Positions 43,371-51,802 of a stretch of DNA of 64,000 nucleotides are shown here, piece after piece; positions within the stretch are counted from its first letter, which is position 1, and every line of letters begins with the position of its first letter. Origin of the DNA: UMGS1370 sp046957575. Lineage in GTDB: Bacteria > Bacillota > Clostridia > Lachnospirales > Lachnospiraceae. A program made the translations under genes and the position numbers. The stretch is from assembly GCA_046957575.1 (NCBI GenBank), contig JBKUOG010000018.1, positions 1-64,000 of the forward strand, read 5' to 3'. Below the pieces are notes generated by a model, which was given only the letters and a program-made list of their open reading frames with translations, did not search any database and had not been told where the DNA came from.

Positions 43371-44783
43371 ATGAAAATCATTACTGTAATGTCTGACGAA
43401 CATTCTTACCAGATGATGCAGTTTGTCAATCATTCCATATTGAAAACCCCCAATCTGGATCGGCTGGCTGCCGAAAGCATCGTCTTTGATAACTGCTACA
43501 CTCCCTGTCCCGTCTGCGCTCCTGCCAGAGCCAGTTTTATTTCTGGACGTTATGTAAATCGAATTGGCACCTGGGACAACTCCACTCCCTATGATGGGAC
43601 CGTCCCCGGCCTTTCCCATTATCTGACCGAGCATGGGAAAAACTACGTTTGTATTGGAAAAACTCATTTCCACCATGAGGGCGATTATGCCTTTACCCAC
43701 CAGGAATTTGCCGGCTATATGCATCGCCCTGATATCGGCTGTTTCTTCCGAGATCAAAAGACTGGACGTGTGGGAGCTGAAAAACGATTTGAAAAAATTG
43801 GCCTTAAGACGGAAGAAAGCTATGATGACCGGGTACTGCGCGCCAGCCTATGCTGGCTGGATGAGCACAGTCAGGAAGACGACTGGAACCTTTATATAGG
43901 ATTTTTAGATCCCCATTTTCCCTTCTATGTAAAAAAAGAAAACTGGAACTATTTTTCAAAGCTTATCACCAAAGTACCAGACGCTCTGAAGCCGCCTTTT
44001 ACCTCTTTAAACGAGTCACTCAACTGGCTGCGTACTTATTTTAAGTGTGAGGACGTTCCAGAAGAAACGGTATTAAAACTTCTCATTGGATATCACTGCG
44101 CCATCGCCGAGCTGGACGAGCGCCTGGGCATTCTCCTTGATAAAATGGATGAACTTGGACTCACAAAGGACACTGTCTTCTGCTACACCAGCGATCATGG
44201 CGAACAGCTTGGTTATCATGGACTGTGGTGGAAATGCACCATGTTTGAACAATCGGCTCATGTACCAATGATTGTGCGGGTGCCTGGAGCAATTCCAAGA
44301 CGTATCGGCGCTCCTGTCAATCTGGTAGACTGGTTTCCTACTGTCTGCGATTATATGGGGCTTCCAATTCCAGAAGGTCTGGATGGACAAAGTCTTTGTC
44401 CTTACATAGAAACTGGAAAAAGCATTGACCATCAGGATTTTTCTTTCAGTGAATATCAGGCTCATGGCATTCCTGCTGGTATGTTTATGATCCGCTGGAA
44501 GCAATACAAATACGTTTATTACTGTTATCAAAAACCGCAGCTTTTCGATCTGTCCAGGGATCCCGGTGAAGATCATTCTCTTTTGGATACAGCGCCAACC
44601 AACCCCTCTGTACAGATTGCTGCTGAAGAATGTCACAAACGTCTTCTCTCTGTCTGCAATCCCTATGAGGTCGATCTCAGGGCAAGACAGTTTCAGAAAC
44701 GCACAAAGGAAGCGCTGGGTATTACCGAATACAACACCGATATGGGCAGTTGTCCGGTTCCTCATCCCGAAGCGGTTATTTGA
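43371..44783 (+). CDS. S1-type sulfatase, cytoplasmic (second of two)
   Basis: A 470-residue sulfatase with CAPAR signature (Cys49), N-terminal VMSDEHS metal-site segment, GKTHFHHEGDY, and SDHGEQLGYHGLWWK for the distal metal and sulfate site. No signal peptide. It differs clearly from the first sulfatase, so the two probably remove sulfates from different positions. The long antisense ORFs across it are codon-bias shadows. Twelve nt after the third lyase, with CAGGAGG. Confidence 0.92.
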   Translation: MKIITVMSDEHSYQMMQFVNHSILKTPNLDRLAAESIVFDNCYTPCPVCAPARASFISGRYVNRIGTWDNSTPYDGTVPGLSHYLTEHGKNYVCIGKTHFHHEGDYAFTHQEFAGYMHRPDIGCFFRDQKTGRVGAEKRFEKIGLKTEESYDDRVLRASLCWLDEHSQEDDWNLYIGFLDPHFPFYVKKENWNYFSKLITKVPDALKPPFTSLNESLNWLRTYFKCEDVPEETVLKLLIGYHCAIAELDERLGILLDKMDELGLTKDTVFCYTSDHGEQLGYHGLWWKCTMFEQSAHVPMIVRVPGAIPRRIGAPVNLVDWFPTVCDYMGLPIPEGLDGQSLCPYIETGKSIDHQDFSFSEYQAHGIPAGMFMIRWKQYKYVYYCYQKPQLFDLSRDPGEDHSLLDTAPTNPSVQIAAEECHKRLLSVCNPYEVDLRARQFQKRTKEALGITEYNTDMGSCPVPHPEAVI

Positions 44784-44825
44784 CGCAGCTTCCCCTTATA
44801 AAATCAACAGAAAGAAGGAACTTTC

Positions 44826-45485
44826 ATGGGTGGATTATTTTCCATTGAGAATCCGTTTTGGCAGTTTGTCAACCGGCTTCTGCACATTATTTTATTAAAC
44901 TTTTTATGGTTGATCTGTTCAATTCCTATTATTACTATGGGAGCCGCCACCACTGCTGTCTATTCCGTAACCTTAAAGATGGTTAAAAAGCAGGAGGGAT
45001 ATACCACAAAAAGCTTTTTTGAAGCTTTTCGGACCAATTTCTTCCAGTCTACCGTTATATGGCTGATTCTTCTTGTAATTGGCGCGGTAATTGGAGCCGA
45101 CCTTATCGTGTATCTGAGAGCTTCTTCCATCTCCCTTCCAGGGATGCTCCTTATGATAGCCTTCTTTGCTGCATCTGTATTGTTTGTTTTTGAAAATATT
45201 TATGTGTTCGCACTGCAGGCTCATTTTGATAATACCTTAAAAAGAACAATGGGCAACGCTTTGATTATGTCCATCCGCCATCTGCCCACAAGCATGGCTA
45301 TGGTAACCATCAGCGTGCTCCTGACTGCCTTGGGATTTCTGGTATTCCCACCCATCCTTTTTGGTGGAATCGCGCTTATAACATGGATCAACTCCTTCTT
45401 TCTGGTAAAGATTTTTGATCGGTATGAGCTGCCAGAACGATATGAAGAGCAGCACGATTATTTTCATTTGGACACTATTCAATAA
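44826..45485 (+). CDS. DUF624 (YesL-like) membrane protein
   Basis: A 219-residue protein with about five or six TM segments. It has the NRLLHIILLNFLWLICSIPIITMGAATTA region typical of DUF624/YesL. The family is found again and again in Firmicute loci for complex-glycan use next to LplB-type transporters; function unknown, perhaps linked to transport. Its presence supports reading this operon as a glycan-use system. Confidence 0.88.
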   Translation: MGGLFSIENPFWQFVNRLLHIILLNFLWLICSIPIITMGAATTAVYSVTLKMVKKQEGYTTKSFFEAFRTNFFQSTVIWLILLVIGAVIGADLIVYLRASSISLPGMLLMIAFFAASVLFVFENIYVFALQAHFDNTLKRTMGNALIMSIRHLPTSMAMVTISVLLTALGFLVFPPILFGGIALITWINSFFLVKIFDRYELPERYEEQHDYFHLDTIQ

Positions 45486-45504
45486 AATTGGAGGAATCAC
45501 GATT

Positions 45505-46614
45505 ATGAATTGGACCGACGAAGCATTAGAAAAAAGCCTGAAAAAAATTGAGCGCAATATTGAGGCAATTGGAGAACATTTTCCTCATGTAGCTTTAGGC
45601 GGCATTTACAATGACCAAGGGCCTTATTTCTGGGTATCCGGTTTCTGGCCCGGACTCCTGTGGCTTTTATATGAAGAAACAAAAAATGAAAAGGCTTTAT
45701 TGCTTGCCAGAAAACTGGAAGATGATCTGGATGAGGTATTGGACGGCTTTATGACCATCCACCATGATGTAGGCTTTATGTGGCTGCCCTCTGCTGTCAT
45801 CGACTACAAACTAACTGGAAACGAAAAATCCCGTATCCGGGGATTAAAGGCTTCTAGCCACCTGGCTGGACGCTTTAACCTGGCCGGGCGCTTCATCCGG
45901 GCCTGGAACGAGGAAGTCCACGCCAATAGTCAGGGCTGGGCCATCATCGACTGCATGATGAATCTGCCTCTTCTGTTCTGGGCATCCCGGGAATGCGAGG
46001 ATCCCAGATTCCGCCACATTGCCATTGCTCACGCAGATACTGTCCTCAAAACCTTTATTCGTCCCGATAATACGACTGCCCACATCGTAAGTTTCGATCC
46101 GGAAACCGGTGAAAAGATAGAAAATCTGGGCGGTCAGGGACAGGACGGCGACTCTGCCTGGGCAAGAGGACAAGCCTGGGCTATCTATGGAATGGCCATC
46201 GCTTACCGCGAAACCGGCAAAGAAGAATATTTAAACGCCAGCAAAAACATTGCCGGATACTTTCTCTCACACCTTCGTGACGACAAAGCCCCTGTCTGGG
46301 ATTTCCGGGCTGTTAAAGAGAACCGGTGGGCTTTGGATACCTCTGCTTCTGCCTGTGCTGCCAGTGGTCTCTTAGAACTGTACAGTCTGATGGAAGACGG
46401 CCCAGACCGCGATTTCTGCTATGAACAGGCTTTGGCTATCTTAAAAGGACTTTATGACCATTATTTTGATGATTCCAAGGAACATCAATCCATGATCCAG
46501 ATGGGCACCGTCCACTTCCCTGCCGGAAAAAATATCAATGTACCCATTATTTACGGTGATTTCTTCTTCACAGAAGCTCTAATCAAATTGAAGCACAAAC
46601 CAAATATCTTCTAA
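45505..46614 (+). CDS. ugl: GH88 unsaturated glucuronyl hydrolase
   Basis: Removes the 4,5-unsaturated uronic acid left at the non-reducing end by polysaccharide lyases. The 369-residue protein is an (alpha/alpha)6 barrel enzyme. With the start chosen here, HHDVGFMW carries Asp88 and QGWAIIDCMM carries Asp149, the numbering of the catalytic pair in the characterised Bacillus sp. GL1 enzyme; HHDVGF and GQGQDGDSAWARGQAWAIYG are also family hallmarks. The start at 45505 follows TTGGAGG; the 30 upstream codons overlap the DUF624 gene and are rejected. No signal peptide. It confirms that lyase products (unsaturated oligosaccharides) are handled inside the cell. Confidence 0.95.
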   Translation: MNWTDEALEKSLKKIERNIEAIGEHFPHVALGGIYNDQGPYFWVSGFWPGLLWLLYEETKNEKALLLARKLEDDLDEVLDGFMTIHHDVGFMWLPSAVIDYKLTGNEKSRIRGLKASSHLAGRFNLAGRFIRAWNEEVHANSQGWAIIDCMMNLPLLFWASRECEDPRFRHIAIAHADTVLKTFIRPDNTTAHIVSFDPETGEKIENLGGQGQDGDSAWARGQAWAIYGMAIAYRETGKEEYLNASKNIAGYFLSHLRDDKAPVWDFRAVKENRWALDTSASACAASGLLELYSLMEDGPDRDFCYEQALAILKGLYDHYFDDSKEHQSMIQMGTVHFPAGKNINVPIIYGDFFFTEALIKLKHKPNIF

Positions 46615-46658
46615 AAACACTATAACAAAACTATCTAATTACTTTAAAAGGAGAACAC

Positions 46659-48149
46659 ATGATGAATACTTATTTTGGAGATCTGCACAATCACTGCGGT
46701 ATTACCTACGGATTTGGAAGCCTTGAAAATGCTATCAAACGCGCAAAAAGCCAGTTAGATTTCTGTGCCTTTACCGGACATGCCATGTGGCCGGATATGT
46801 ATGAAAAAGCTCCGGGAACAGAATTCGTGGTAAATTTTCATCTGGAGGGATTTAAGAAACTTCAGGATCACTGGGAAGAAATCCGCGAAAAAATAGCGAA
46901 TGCCAACAGTCCTGATTTCGTCACCTTCCAGGGGTACGAACTTCATTCCAGAGAATACGGAGACCACCATTTAATCTCTCCTGACGATACTCTGCCATTA
47001 ATCTACCGCGACTCCCCTCGTAAACTGGTAGAAGACTGTGGAAAGGATGCCGTTGCCATTGCCCATCACATCGGGTATACTCCCGATTACCGCGGTATTA
47101 ATTGGAAGGAATTTAACAACGCTGTTACGCCTGTAGTAGAAGTCTACTCCAAACATGGCTGTTCTATGAGTGAAGATGCCGATTATCCCTACTATCACAA
47201 CATGGGGCCCCGCGATACCCGCAATATGGTAGACGAAGGGCTTCGCCAGGGACACAAATTCGGCTTTGTCGCTTCTACTGACCATCATGCTGGTTTTCCC
47301 GGATCCTATGGAGACGGTATGGCCGCCATTATTGCCGAAGAGCGCACCAGAGAGAGTCTCTGGGCTGCATTAAAGGCACGTCGAACCTATGCCGTTACCG
47401 GAGACCGGATCCTCTGTGACTTTAAAATCAATGACTCCTGGATGGGAAGCGAGATCACCGGAAATTCCAGAAAAATCACAGCACACATTGAAACTGAAGG
47501 CACTCTGGACAAAATCATTCTGTACAAAAATTTGAAACCTCTTCATATCATCAATGGCGAAATGTTCCAGGATACCAATGAAACTGGCTGCTATAAACTT
47601 CGTATTGAAATGGGATGGGGCAATCAGGACCTTTACCGATGGAACGGCTCTGTCTCTGTAGAAGGCGGCAGTATTGCCGGATATAACACCTATTTCCGCG
47701 GCAGAAGTGTTCTGGCGCCCTCTGCTAACGAGACGTATGATGAAAACAGTATCAACGATATTGAAACCTTCTCACAACAGATCTCTGGCAAAGAGCTGAT
47801 CTGGCGCTGCGATACCACCGGCAACAAGTCGACTCTTCATCCCTCTACTTCTTCCATCGTAATCAAAGTTCAGGGAGATTTGGACACAAAGGTAACCTTT
47901 AGACTTAATGGCACATCCTATACTGCTGCTATCAGAGAACTTTTACATTATGGCTACACCAACCATATGGAGTATTATCACTCTCAGGCTTTCAAGATTT
48001 ACAAAGCCGTACCGGAAAGCCGCTATACCTTCCATTTGAATCTGGAAGATAACGTTCCGGAAAACAAATGCGATGTATACCATCTGGAAGCAGCTCAGAA
48101 AAACCGCCAGTGGGCTTATGTCTCTCCTATCTACGTAAATCAGGAATAG
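46659..48149 (+). CDS. PHP-superfamily metal-dependent hydrolase (DUF3604-like), paralogue of the PTS-operon protein
   Basis: A 496-residue cytoplasmic protein. The PHP-type N-terminus GDLHNHCG supplies Asp8, His10 and His12. Further candidate ligands are in GYELHSREYGDHH, AIAHHIGY, VEVYSKHG and ASTDHHAG. The C-terminal region of about 250 residues is beta-rich and ends QWAYVSPIYV, matching AWTSPIFV of the 5613-7151 protein. Last gene of the lyase/sulfatase operon, 44 nt after GH88 with AAAGGAGA. Known PHP members hydrolyse phosphoesters, but nothing in this pathway needs one obviously. It may cleave another ester, or release a substituent from the glycan. Confidence 0.78.
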   Translation: MMNTYFGDLHNHCGITYGFGSLENAIKRAKSQLDFCAFTGHAMWPDMYEKAPGTEFVVNFHLEGFKKLQDHWEEIREKIANANSPDFVTFQGYELHSREYGDHHLISPDDTLPLIYRDSPRKLVEDCGKDAVAIAHHIGYTPDYRGINWKEFNNAVTPVVEVYSKHGCSMSEDADYPYYHNMGPRDTRNMVDEGLRQGHKFGFVASTDHHAGFPGSYGDGMAAIIAEERTRESLWAALKARRTYAVTGDRILCDFKINDSWMGSEITGNSRKITAHIETEGTLDKIILYKNLKPLHIINGEMFQDTNETGCYKLRIEMGWGNQDLYRWNGSVSVEGGSIAGYNTYFRGRSVLAPSANETYDENSINDIETFSQQISGKELIWRCDTTGNKSTLHPSTSSIVIKVQGDLDTKVTFRLNGTSYTAAIRELLHYGYTNHMEYYHSQAFKIYKAVPESRYTFHLNLEDNVPENKCDVYHLEAAQKNRQWAYVSPIYVNQE

Positions 48150-48159
48150 AAGACTCTTC

Positions 48160-49074
48160 TCAGATATGAGTCGCCCGCTGTACAGCAATCTCTGTTACTT
48201 CCATCTGAGGACAGACTATCTCGATTTGAGGGTATTCTGCTTTTACAAGGCTTTTCAGTTCTTCCACTACAAACTGATTTTTAGTGACAACGCCGCCCCA
48301 TAAAAACAGAGTTTCCGGCTCCTCACCTGATTTTTCTACTTTTTTTACCGTATCACGTACCAGTTCAAAGAGAACCTGCACACAATCGTGCAGGATTCTC
48401 TCTGACTCTTTATCGCCCTGCTGGTACGCTTCCTCAGCCAGCCCTGCAAAATCTGCAATCTTCGGCTTATCTGAAAAGTTTTGATTGATATACGTATCCA
48501 GTTCATCTACTGAACGAACGGAGCATTTTTCCGCAAACAGCTGGTACAAAATGGGGCAAAACTTTCTTCCATCCAAATGATCCCCCACTGCTCTCAGCAC
48601 TCGTTTCCCCATATCCATCCCGCTTCCCTCATCGCTTAAGATAGGCCCCCAGCCGCCGCAGCGCACTGATTCTCCTGCAGAAGTCTTGCCAAAAGCAATG
48701 GATCCGGTTCCTGCTACTAAAACCACTGCCGGACGGTCTGTCAACTCTAAAATGATCTCGCAGTCATTGTACACAAGGATGCGCTCACTGGGAAATCCAA
48801 GTTCTGAGAAAATTTCACAGCACTCTTCTGCCTGTTTCTGGTTATCTACACCGCTTATGGCTGCACAAAACCCCAGACAATCCCAAGGCTCCAGATTCCA
48901 TTCTTTCAACACCTGTCTCACTGCTGTCTGATATACCTGTCTGGACTTTTCATAACCGCTGACATTAAACGTACAGCCGTTTGTCTTACGCTCCCCTAAA
49001 AGAGTCCCCTCCTTTGTCACAATTCTAAGCCTTGCAAAGGTTCCTCCAATATCCATGCCTGCATAATATTCCAT
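48160..49074 (-). CDS. BadF/BadG-type ATPase, N-acetylglucosamine kinase-like
   Basis: A 304-residue sugar kinase of the ASKHA fold. It has GMDIGGTFARL (phosphate 1), VYNDCEIIL (catalytic Asp region), VVLVAGTGSIAFGK (phosphate 2) and GGWGPILSDEGSGMDMG, which is typical of the NAGK/BadF group. Substrates in the family include GlcNAc, GlcN and other hexoses. It converges on the lyase/sulfatase operon, 10 nt from its end, so it may phosphorylate the amino sugar freed there, although it is transcribed separately. The start is set at the second ATG (49074) because AGGAGG lies 7 nt before it; the first ATG abuts that site. Confidence 0.85.
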   Translation of the reverse strand: MEYYAGMDIGGTFARLRIVTKEGTLLGERKTNGCTFNVSGYEKSRQVYQTAVRQVLKEWNLEPWDCLGFCAAISGVDNQKQAEECCEIFSELGFPSERILVYNDCEIILELTDRPAVVLVAGTGSIAFGKTSAGESVRCGGWGPILSDEGSGMDMGKRVLRAVGDHLDGRKFCPILYQLFAEKCSVRSVDELDTYINQNFSDKPKIADFAGLAEEAYQQGDKESERILHDCVQVLFELVRDTVKKVEKSGEEPETLFLWGGVVTKNQFVVEELKSLVKAEYPQIEIVCPQMEVTEIAVQRATHI

Positions 49075-49210
49075 GTCCATTCCTCCTGCCTTTCCAACTT
49101 CAAAGAAAGTTTTACAATCAGATTCATCCTACCATGTCCCCTGCCAAAATACAATGTTCACTTTCTTGGATTATGTCAGTTTTCTGATTTATTTCGGCTT
49201 TATTCCTTCT

Positions 49211-49705
49211 TCACATTACCTTCTCAAACCCTATTCTGGCAGTGCCGTCCGCCACATGGATGATTCCGCACCTTGCAAACCCATTCTTTTCTATCAGATG
49301 GCGCATGATTTTATTGTCCTCATGGGTATCTATCCGCAGGTGACCTATCTTCTTTTCGCAGAATCTGACAATTTCTGAAAAGATTCCTCTGGCCTTTCCA
49401 TTGCCTGCCACGCGGTGAATGGTTCCGTATTCGCTTTCTGACAGCCACTGGCCATCTTCTATGTTTGCATAAGTCGGATCTTTGCCGATGACCAAAGCAA
49501 ATACGCCACAGAGTCCTTTCTGGTTTTCTGCTGCATAAAGCTGTTTTTTCTCAATATCTTCCCGAATCTGGCTTTCCAAAGGAAACTTCATTCCCCATTG
49601 GGCAGGATTTCCCGTCTCAGCCATAAACACCCTGGCATACTGGTAAATCAAATCTATTTCCGGCAAATCCTTCCAATCTGCTGTCCGGATGAATAACTCC
49701 CCCAT
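49211..49705 (-). CDS. GNAT family N-acetyltransferase
   Basis: A 164-residue acetyltransferase with an RTADWKDLPEI N-terminus, the central VIGKDPTY strand region, GNGKARGIFSEIVRFC (acetyl-CoA pyrophosphate loop and helix, variant of Q/RxxGxG/A) and RIDTHEDNKIMRHLIEKNGF. Substrate unknown. Start at 49705 has GGAGG 8 nt upstream; the 9-codon longer form overlaps the preceding gene. Third gene of the MATE-phosphatase-GNAT operon. Confidence 0.82.
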   Translation of the reverse strand: MGELFIRTADWKDLPEIDLIYQYARVFMAETGNPAQWGMKFPLESQIREDIEKKQLYAAENQKGLCGVFALVIGKDPTYANIEDGQWLSESEYGTIHRVAGNGKARGIFSEIVRFCEKKIGHLRIDTHEDNKIMRHLIEKNGFARCGIIHVADGTARIGFEKVM

Positions 49706-49718
49706 GGCTGACTCCTCC

Positions 49719-50306
49719 CTATTCTCTCTCATTTTCTATTTTTTGCCTTACCACTTCTTTCAGGGAAAAAATCCCCCATTCATATTCATAGATAAAAATC
49801 GTACAGTTGCCAAATCCCTTATTTAATTCCTCTGTTGGGTCCTGAATCCCTCTTAAAAAATTAAAACAGGCCGCTCCATGAGATACTGCCAGTACACTTT
49901 CGTGTCCGTCCCTTTCCATAATATCCTGCAAAACAGCCATCATTCGATCTTTGACCACATCCGAAGAATCCCCGCCAAACTGCTGATAATATGTAATGCT
50001 TTTTTCTGGTTCTTTGCAGCTAAGTCTTTCGCTCTCGCCTTCCAACTGTCCGTAAAACATCTCTTTTAGCCCCTTTAAGCGAGTATAAGGCATATCTGTT
50101 ATCAATTCCAGTGTATCAGAACAGCGTTCACTGGTCGAACAGTAGGCATGATCAAATGTAATTCCATGGGTGCGAAAATATTCCCCTGCTGCTTTTGCCT
50201 GACGTTTTCCCAAATCCGTCAGCGGAGAATCGCACCATCCCTGAATCCTGTGCTGCGCATTGAACATGGTTTGTCCATGACGCATTAAATATAGTGTCTT
50301 TGTCAT
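49719..50306 (-). CDS. Histidine phosphatase (phosphoglycerate mutase-like)
   Basis: A 195-residue branch-1 histidine phosphatase. LMRHGQT holds the phospho-acceptor His (residue 9), followed by a Ser/Thr/Arg-rich CSTSERCSDT segment, FYGQLEG with the acid residue, and AVSHGAACF with the second His. It is a broad family (phosphosugar, cobalamin or nucleotide phosphatases); glycolytic mutase activity is unlikely at this size. Its ATG directly follows the stop of the MATE gene. Confidence 0.88.
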   Translation of the reverse strand: MTKTLYLMRHGQTMFNAQHRIQGWCDSPLTDLGKRQAKAAGEYFRTHGITFDHAYCSTSERCSDTLELITDMPYTRLKGLKEMFYGQLEGESERLSCKEPEKSITYYQQFGGDSSDVVKDRMMAVLQDIMERDGHESVLAVSHGAACFNFLRGIQDPTEELNKGFGNCTIFIYEYEWGIFSLKEVVRQKIENERE

Positions 50307-51656
50307 TTATTCCAAACTCCTTATCTTTCTTTTTCCAAAGCTGGCAAAGCGGATTCCAAATAGCAGCGCCCGAAATCCCCAGTCTACAAACATTCCATAC
50401 CAGACTCCCATAATTCCCAGATCCATGCCTTTCACAAACCAGCAAGCCAGTCCCACGCGGAAAATCCACATAGAAACTACAGACACAAGCATAGTGTATT
50501 TAGCATCCATACTGGCACGCAGGGCATTGGGAAGCGCAAATGCCAGGGGCCAGATGATCATAGCGCAGGCATGAGCTGTCATCATTTTCCGCGCTTCCTC
50601 TGCTGCAAGAGGAGAAAGGTTGTACATACTGATAATCTGATTATCTCCTAAGACCATAACTGTACATATGATAAACAGGCAGATATAGTTAAACTTAATT
50701 AAAAGTTTTGTATATCCCTTGGCCTGCTCCACCTCTCCTGCTCCCACGCATTGACCTACAATCGTAATCATCCCCAGACCAATAGCAGTTCCGGGAAGAT
50801 ACTGCAGGGTCACCACATTGGATGCCACTGCATAGCTGGCCAAAGCCGTTGTGCCAAGAGAGGATACCAGACTCTGCAGAGTCAGTTTTCCCACCTGGAA
50901 AATGCTGTTTTCCAAACCATTGGGAATTCCCACTGATAAAATATTTCCAATCATCCGCCGGTTTGGCCGCAGATCTTTTATGGATCGAAGATGAATCTGG
51001 TTATATGGCTTGCGGATTAAAATCAGCATAATTACTGCTGCCGTCATGCGGGAAATCAGAGTTGGATAGGCAACTCCCTCTACCCCCATGTGAAGTCCAA
51101 AAATACAGATCGCATTTCCTGCCACATTTATCACATTCATGATAATGGACACTTTCATGGAAACCTGTGAATTGCCCATGGAACGATACAGTGCCGCACA
51201 GGAATTGTACAAGGCTAAAAATGGATAGGACATTGCAGTAATTGCAAAATAAACAGCAGCATTGTCCATAACCGCATCTTCAACTGTGCCAAATACCATA
51301 CCCAGCAAATGTTTATTAGTAACCAGCGCAAATATCATGAGCCCCACTGATGCAATTGTGGTAACAGAAATCAACTGAGCTGCGGATTTACAGGCTCTGT
51401 CTGTATCTTTCCTCCCGATAAACTGAGCAGATACCACAGCACCTCCTGTTGCCAGCGCTGCCAGCATCTGAATGATCAGCATATTGATCGAATCCACCAA
51501 AGAAACACCGGACACAGCTGCTTCTCCAACAGCCGCTACCATTACTACATCCACCATTCCCACCAATACAGCCAGAATCTGTTCCACAATTAGCGGAGCC
51601 AACAGTTTTAATAAGTCTTTTTTTGTAAACATATTTTCTTCATACTCCCTATTCAT
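50307..51656 (-). CDS. MATE family efflux transporter
   Basis: A 449-residue polytopic transporter (12 TM segments) with MATE features: LLAPLIVEQILAVLVGMVDVVMV, then AALATGGAVVSAQFIGRKD, MSYPFLALYNSCAALYRSMGNS, and a pseudo-repeat in the second half (QYLPGTAIGLGMITIVGQCVGAG). Exports drugs or metabolites by Na+ or H+ antiport. The start at 51656 has GGAAG close upstream; M9 is an alternative. First gene of its operon, after a family-B repeat. Confidence 0.93.
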   Translation of the reverse strand: MNREYEENMFTKKDLLKLLAPLIVEQILAVLVGMVDVVMVAAVGEAAVSGVSLVDSINMLIIQMLAALATGGAVVSAQFIGRKDTDRACKSAAQLISVTTIASVGLMIFALVTNKHLLGMVFGTVEDAVMDNAAVYFAITAMSYPFLALYNSCAALYRSMGNSQVSMKVSIIMNVINVAGNAICIFGLHMGVEGVAYPTLISRMTAAVIMLILIRKPYNQIHLRSIKDLRPNRRMIGNILSVGIPNGLENSIFQVGKLTLQSLVSSLGTTALASYAVASNVVTLQYLPGTAIGLGMITIVGQCVGAGEVEQAKGYTKLLIKFNYICLFIICTVMVLGDNQIISMYNLSPLAAEEARKMMTAHACAMIIWPLAFALPNALRASMDAKYTMLVSVVSMWIFRVGLACWFVKGMDLGIMGVWYGMFVDWGFRALLFGIRFASFGKRKIRSLE

Positions 51657-51680
51657 TTTCTTCCAGTGTAGTTGCTGGAA

Positions 51681-51725
51681 ACCGGGAAAATCTGCCGCTG
51701 GCAGCTTTTCCGGATGCTTGGCAAC
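51681..51725. repeat. Palindromic repeat family B, single unit
   Basis: GGAAAATCTGCCGCTGGCAG then CTTTTCCGGATGCTT and CAAC: arms GGAAAA/TTTTCC and CTGCC/GGCAG form a strong hairpin. Same order (gene start, repeat, terminator, gene end) as the copies at 967-1055. Confidence 0.75.
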
Positions 51726-51732
51726 ATAAAAT

Positions 51733-51765
51733 GAGACTGCTATGAAAAATTTTCACAACAGTCTC
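51733..51765 (-). terminator. Terminator of the triple-repeat lipoprotein gene
   Basis: On the minus strand GAGACTGTTGTGAAAA pairs with TTTTCATAGCAGTCTC, followed by ATTTTATG. Confidence 0.75.
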
Positions 51766-51802
51766 ACAAAATGTTTATGACGGATACATCTTTAATATAG
51801 AT

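Noticed and set aside
44073..44765. Long antisense ORF (230 codons) within the second sulfatase
   Set aside because: Antisense shadow of a strongly recognised gene; no ribosome site and no protein-like motif. The same holds for the antisense ORFs in the lyase, feoB and clpB genes.
45415..45504. Longer GH88 start with 30 extra residues
   Set aside because: It overlaps the DUF624 gene, lacks a ribosome site, and would shift the catalytic aspartates from the family positions 88 and 149.
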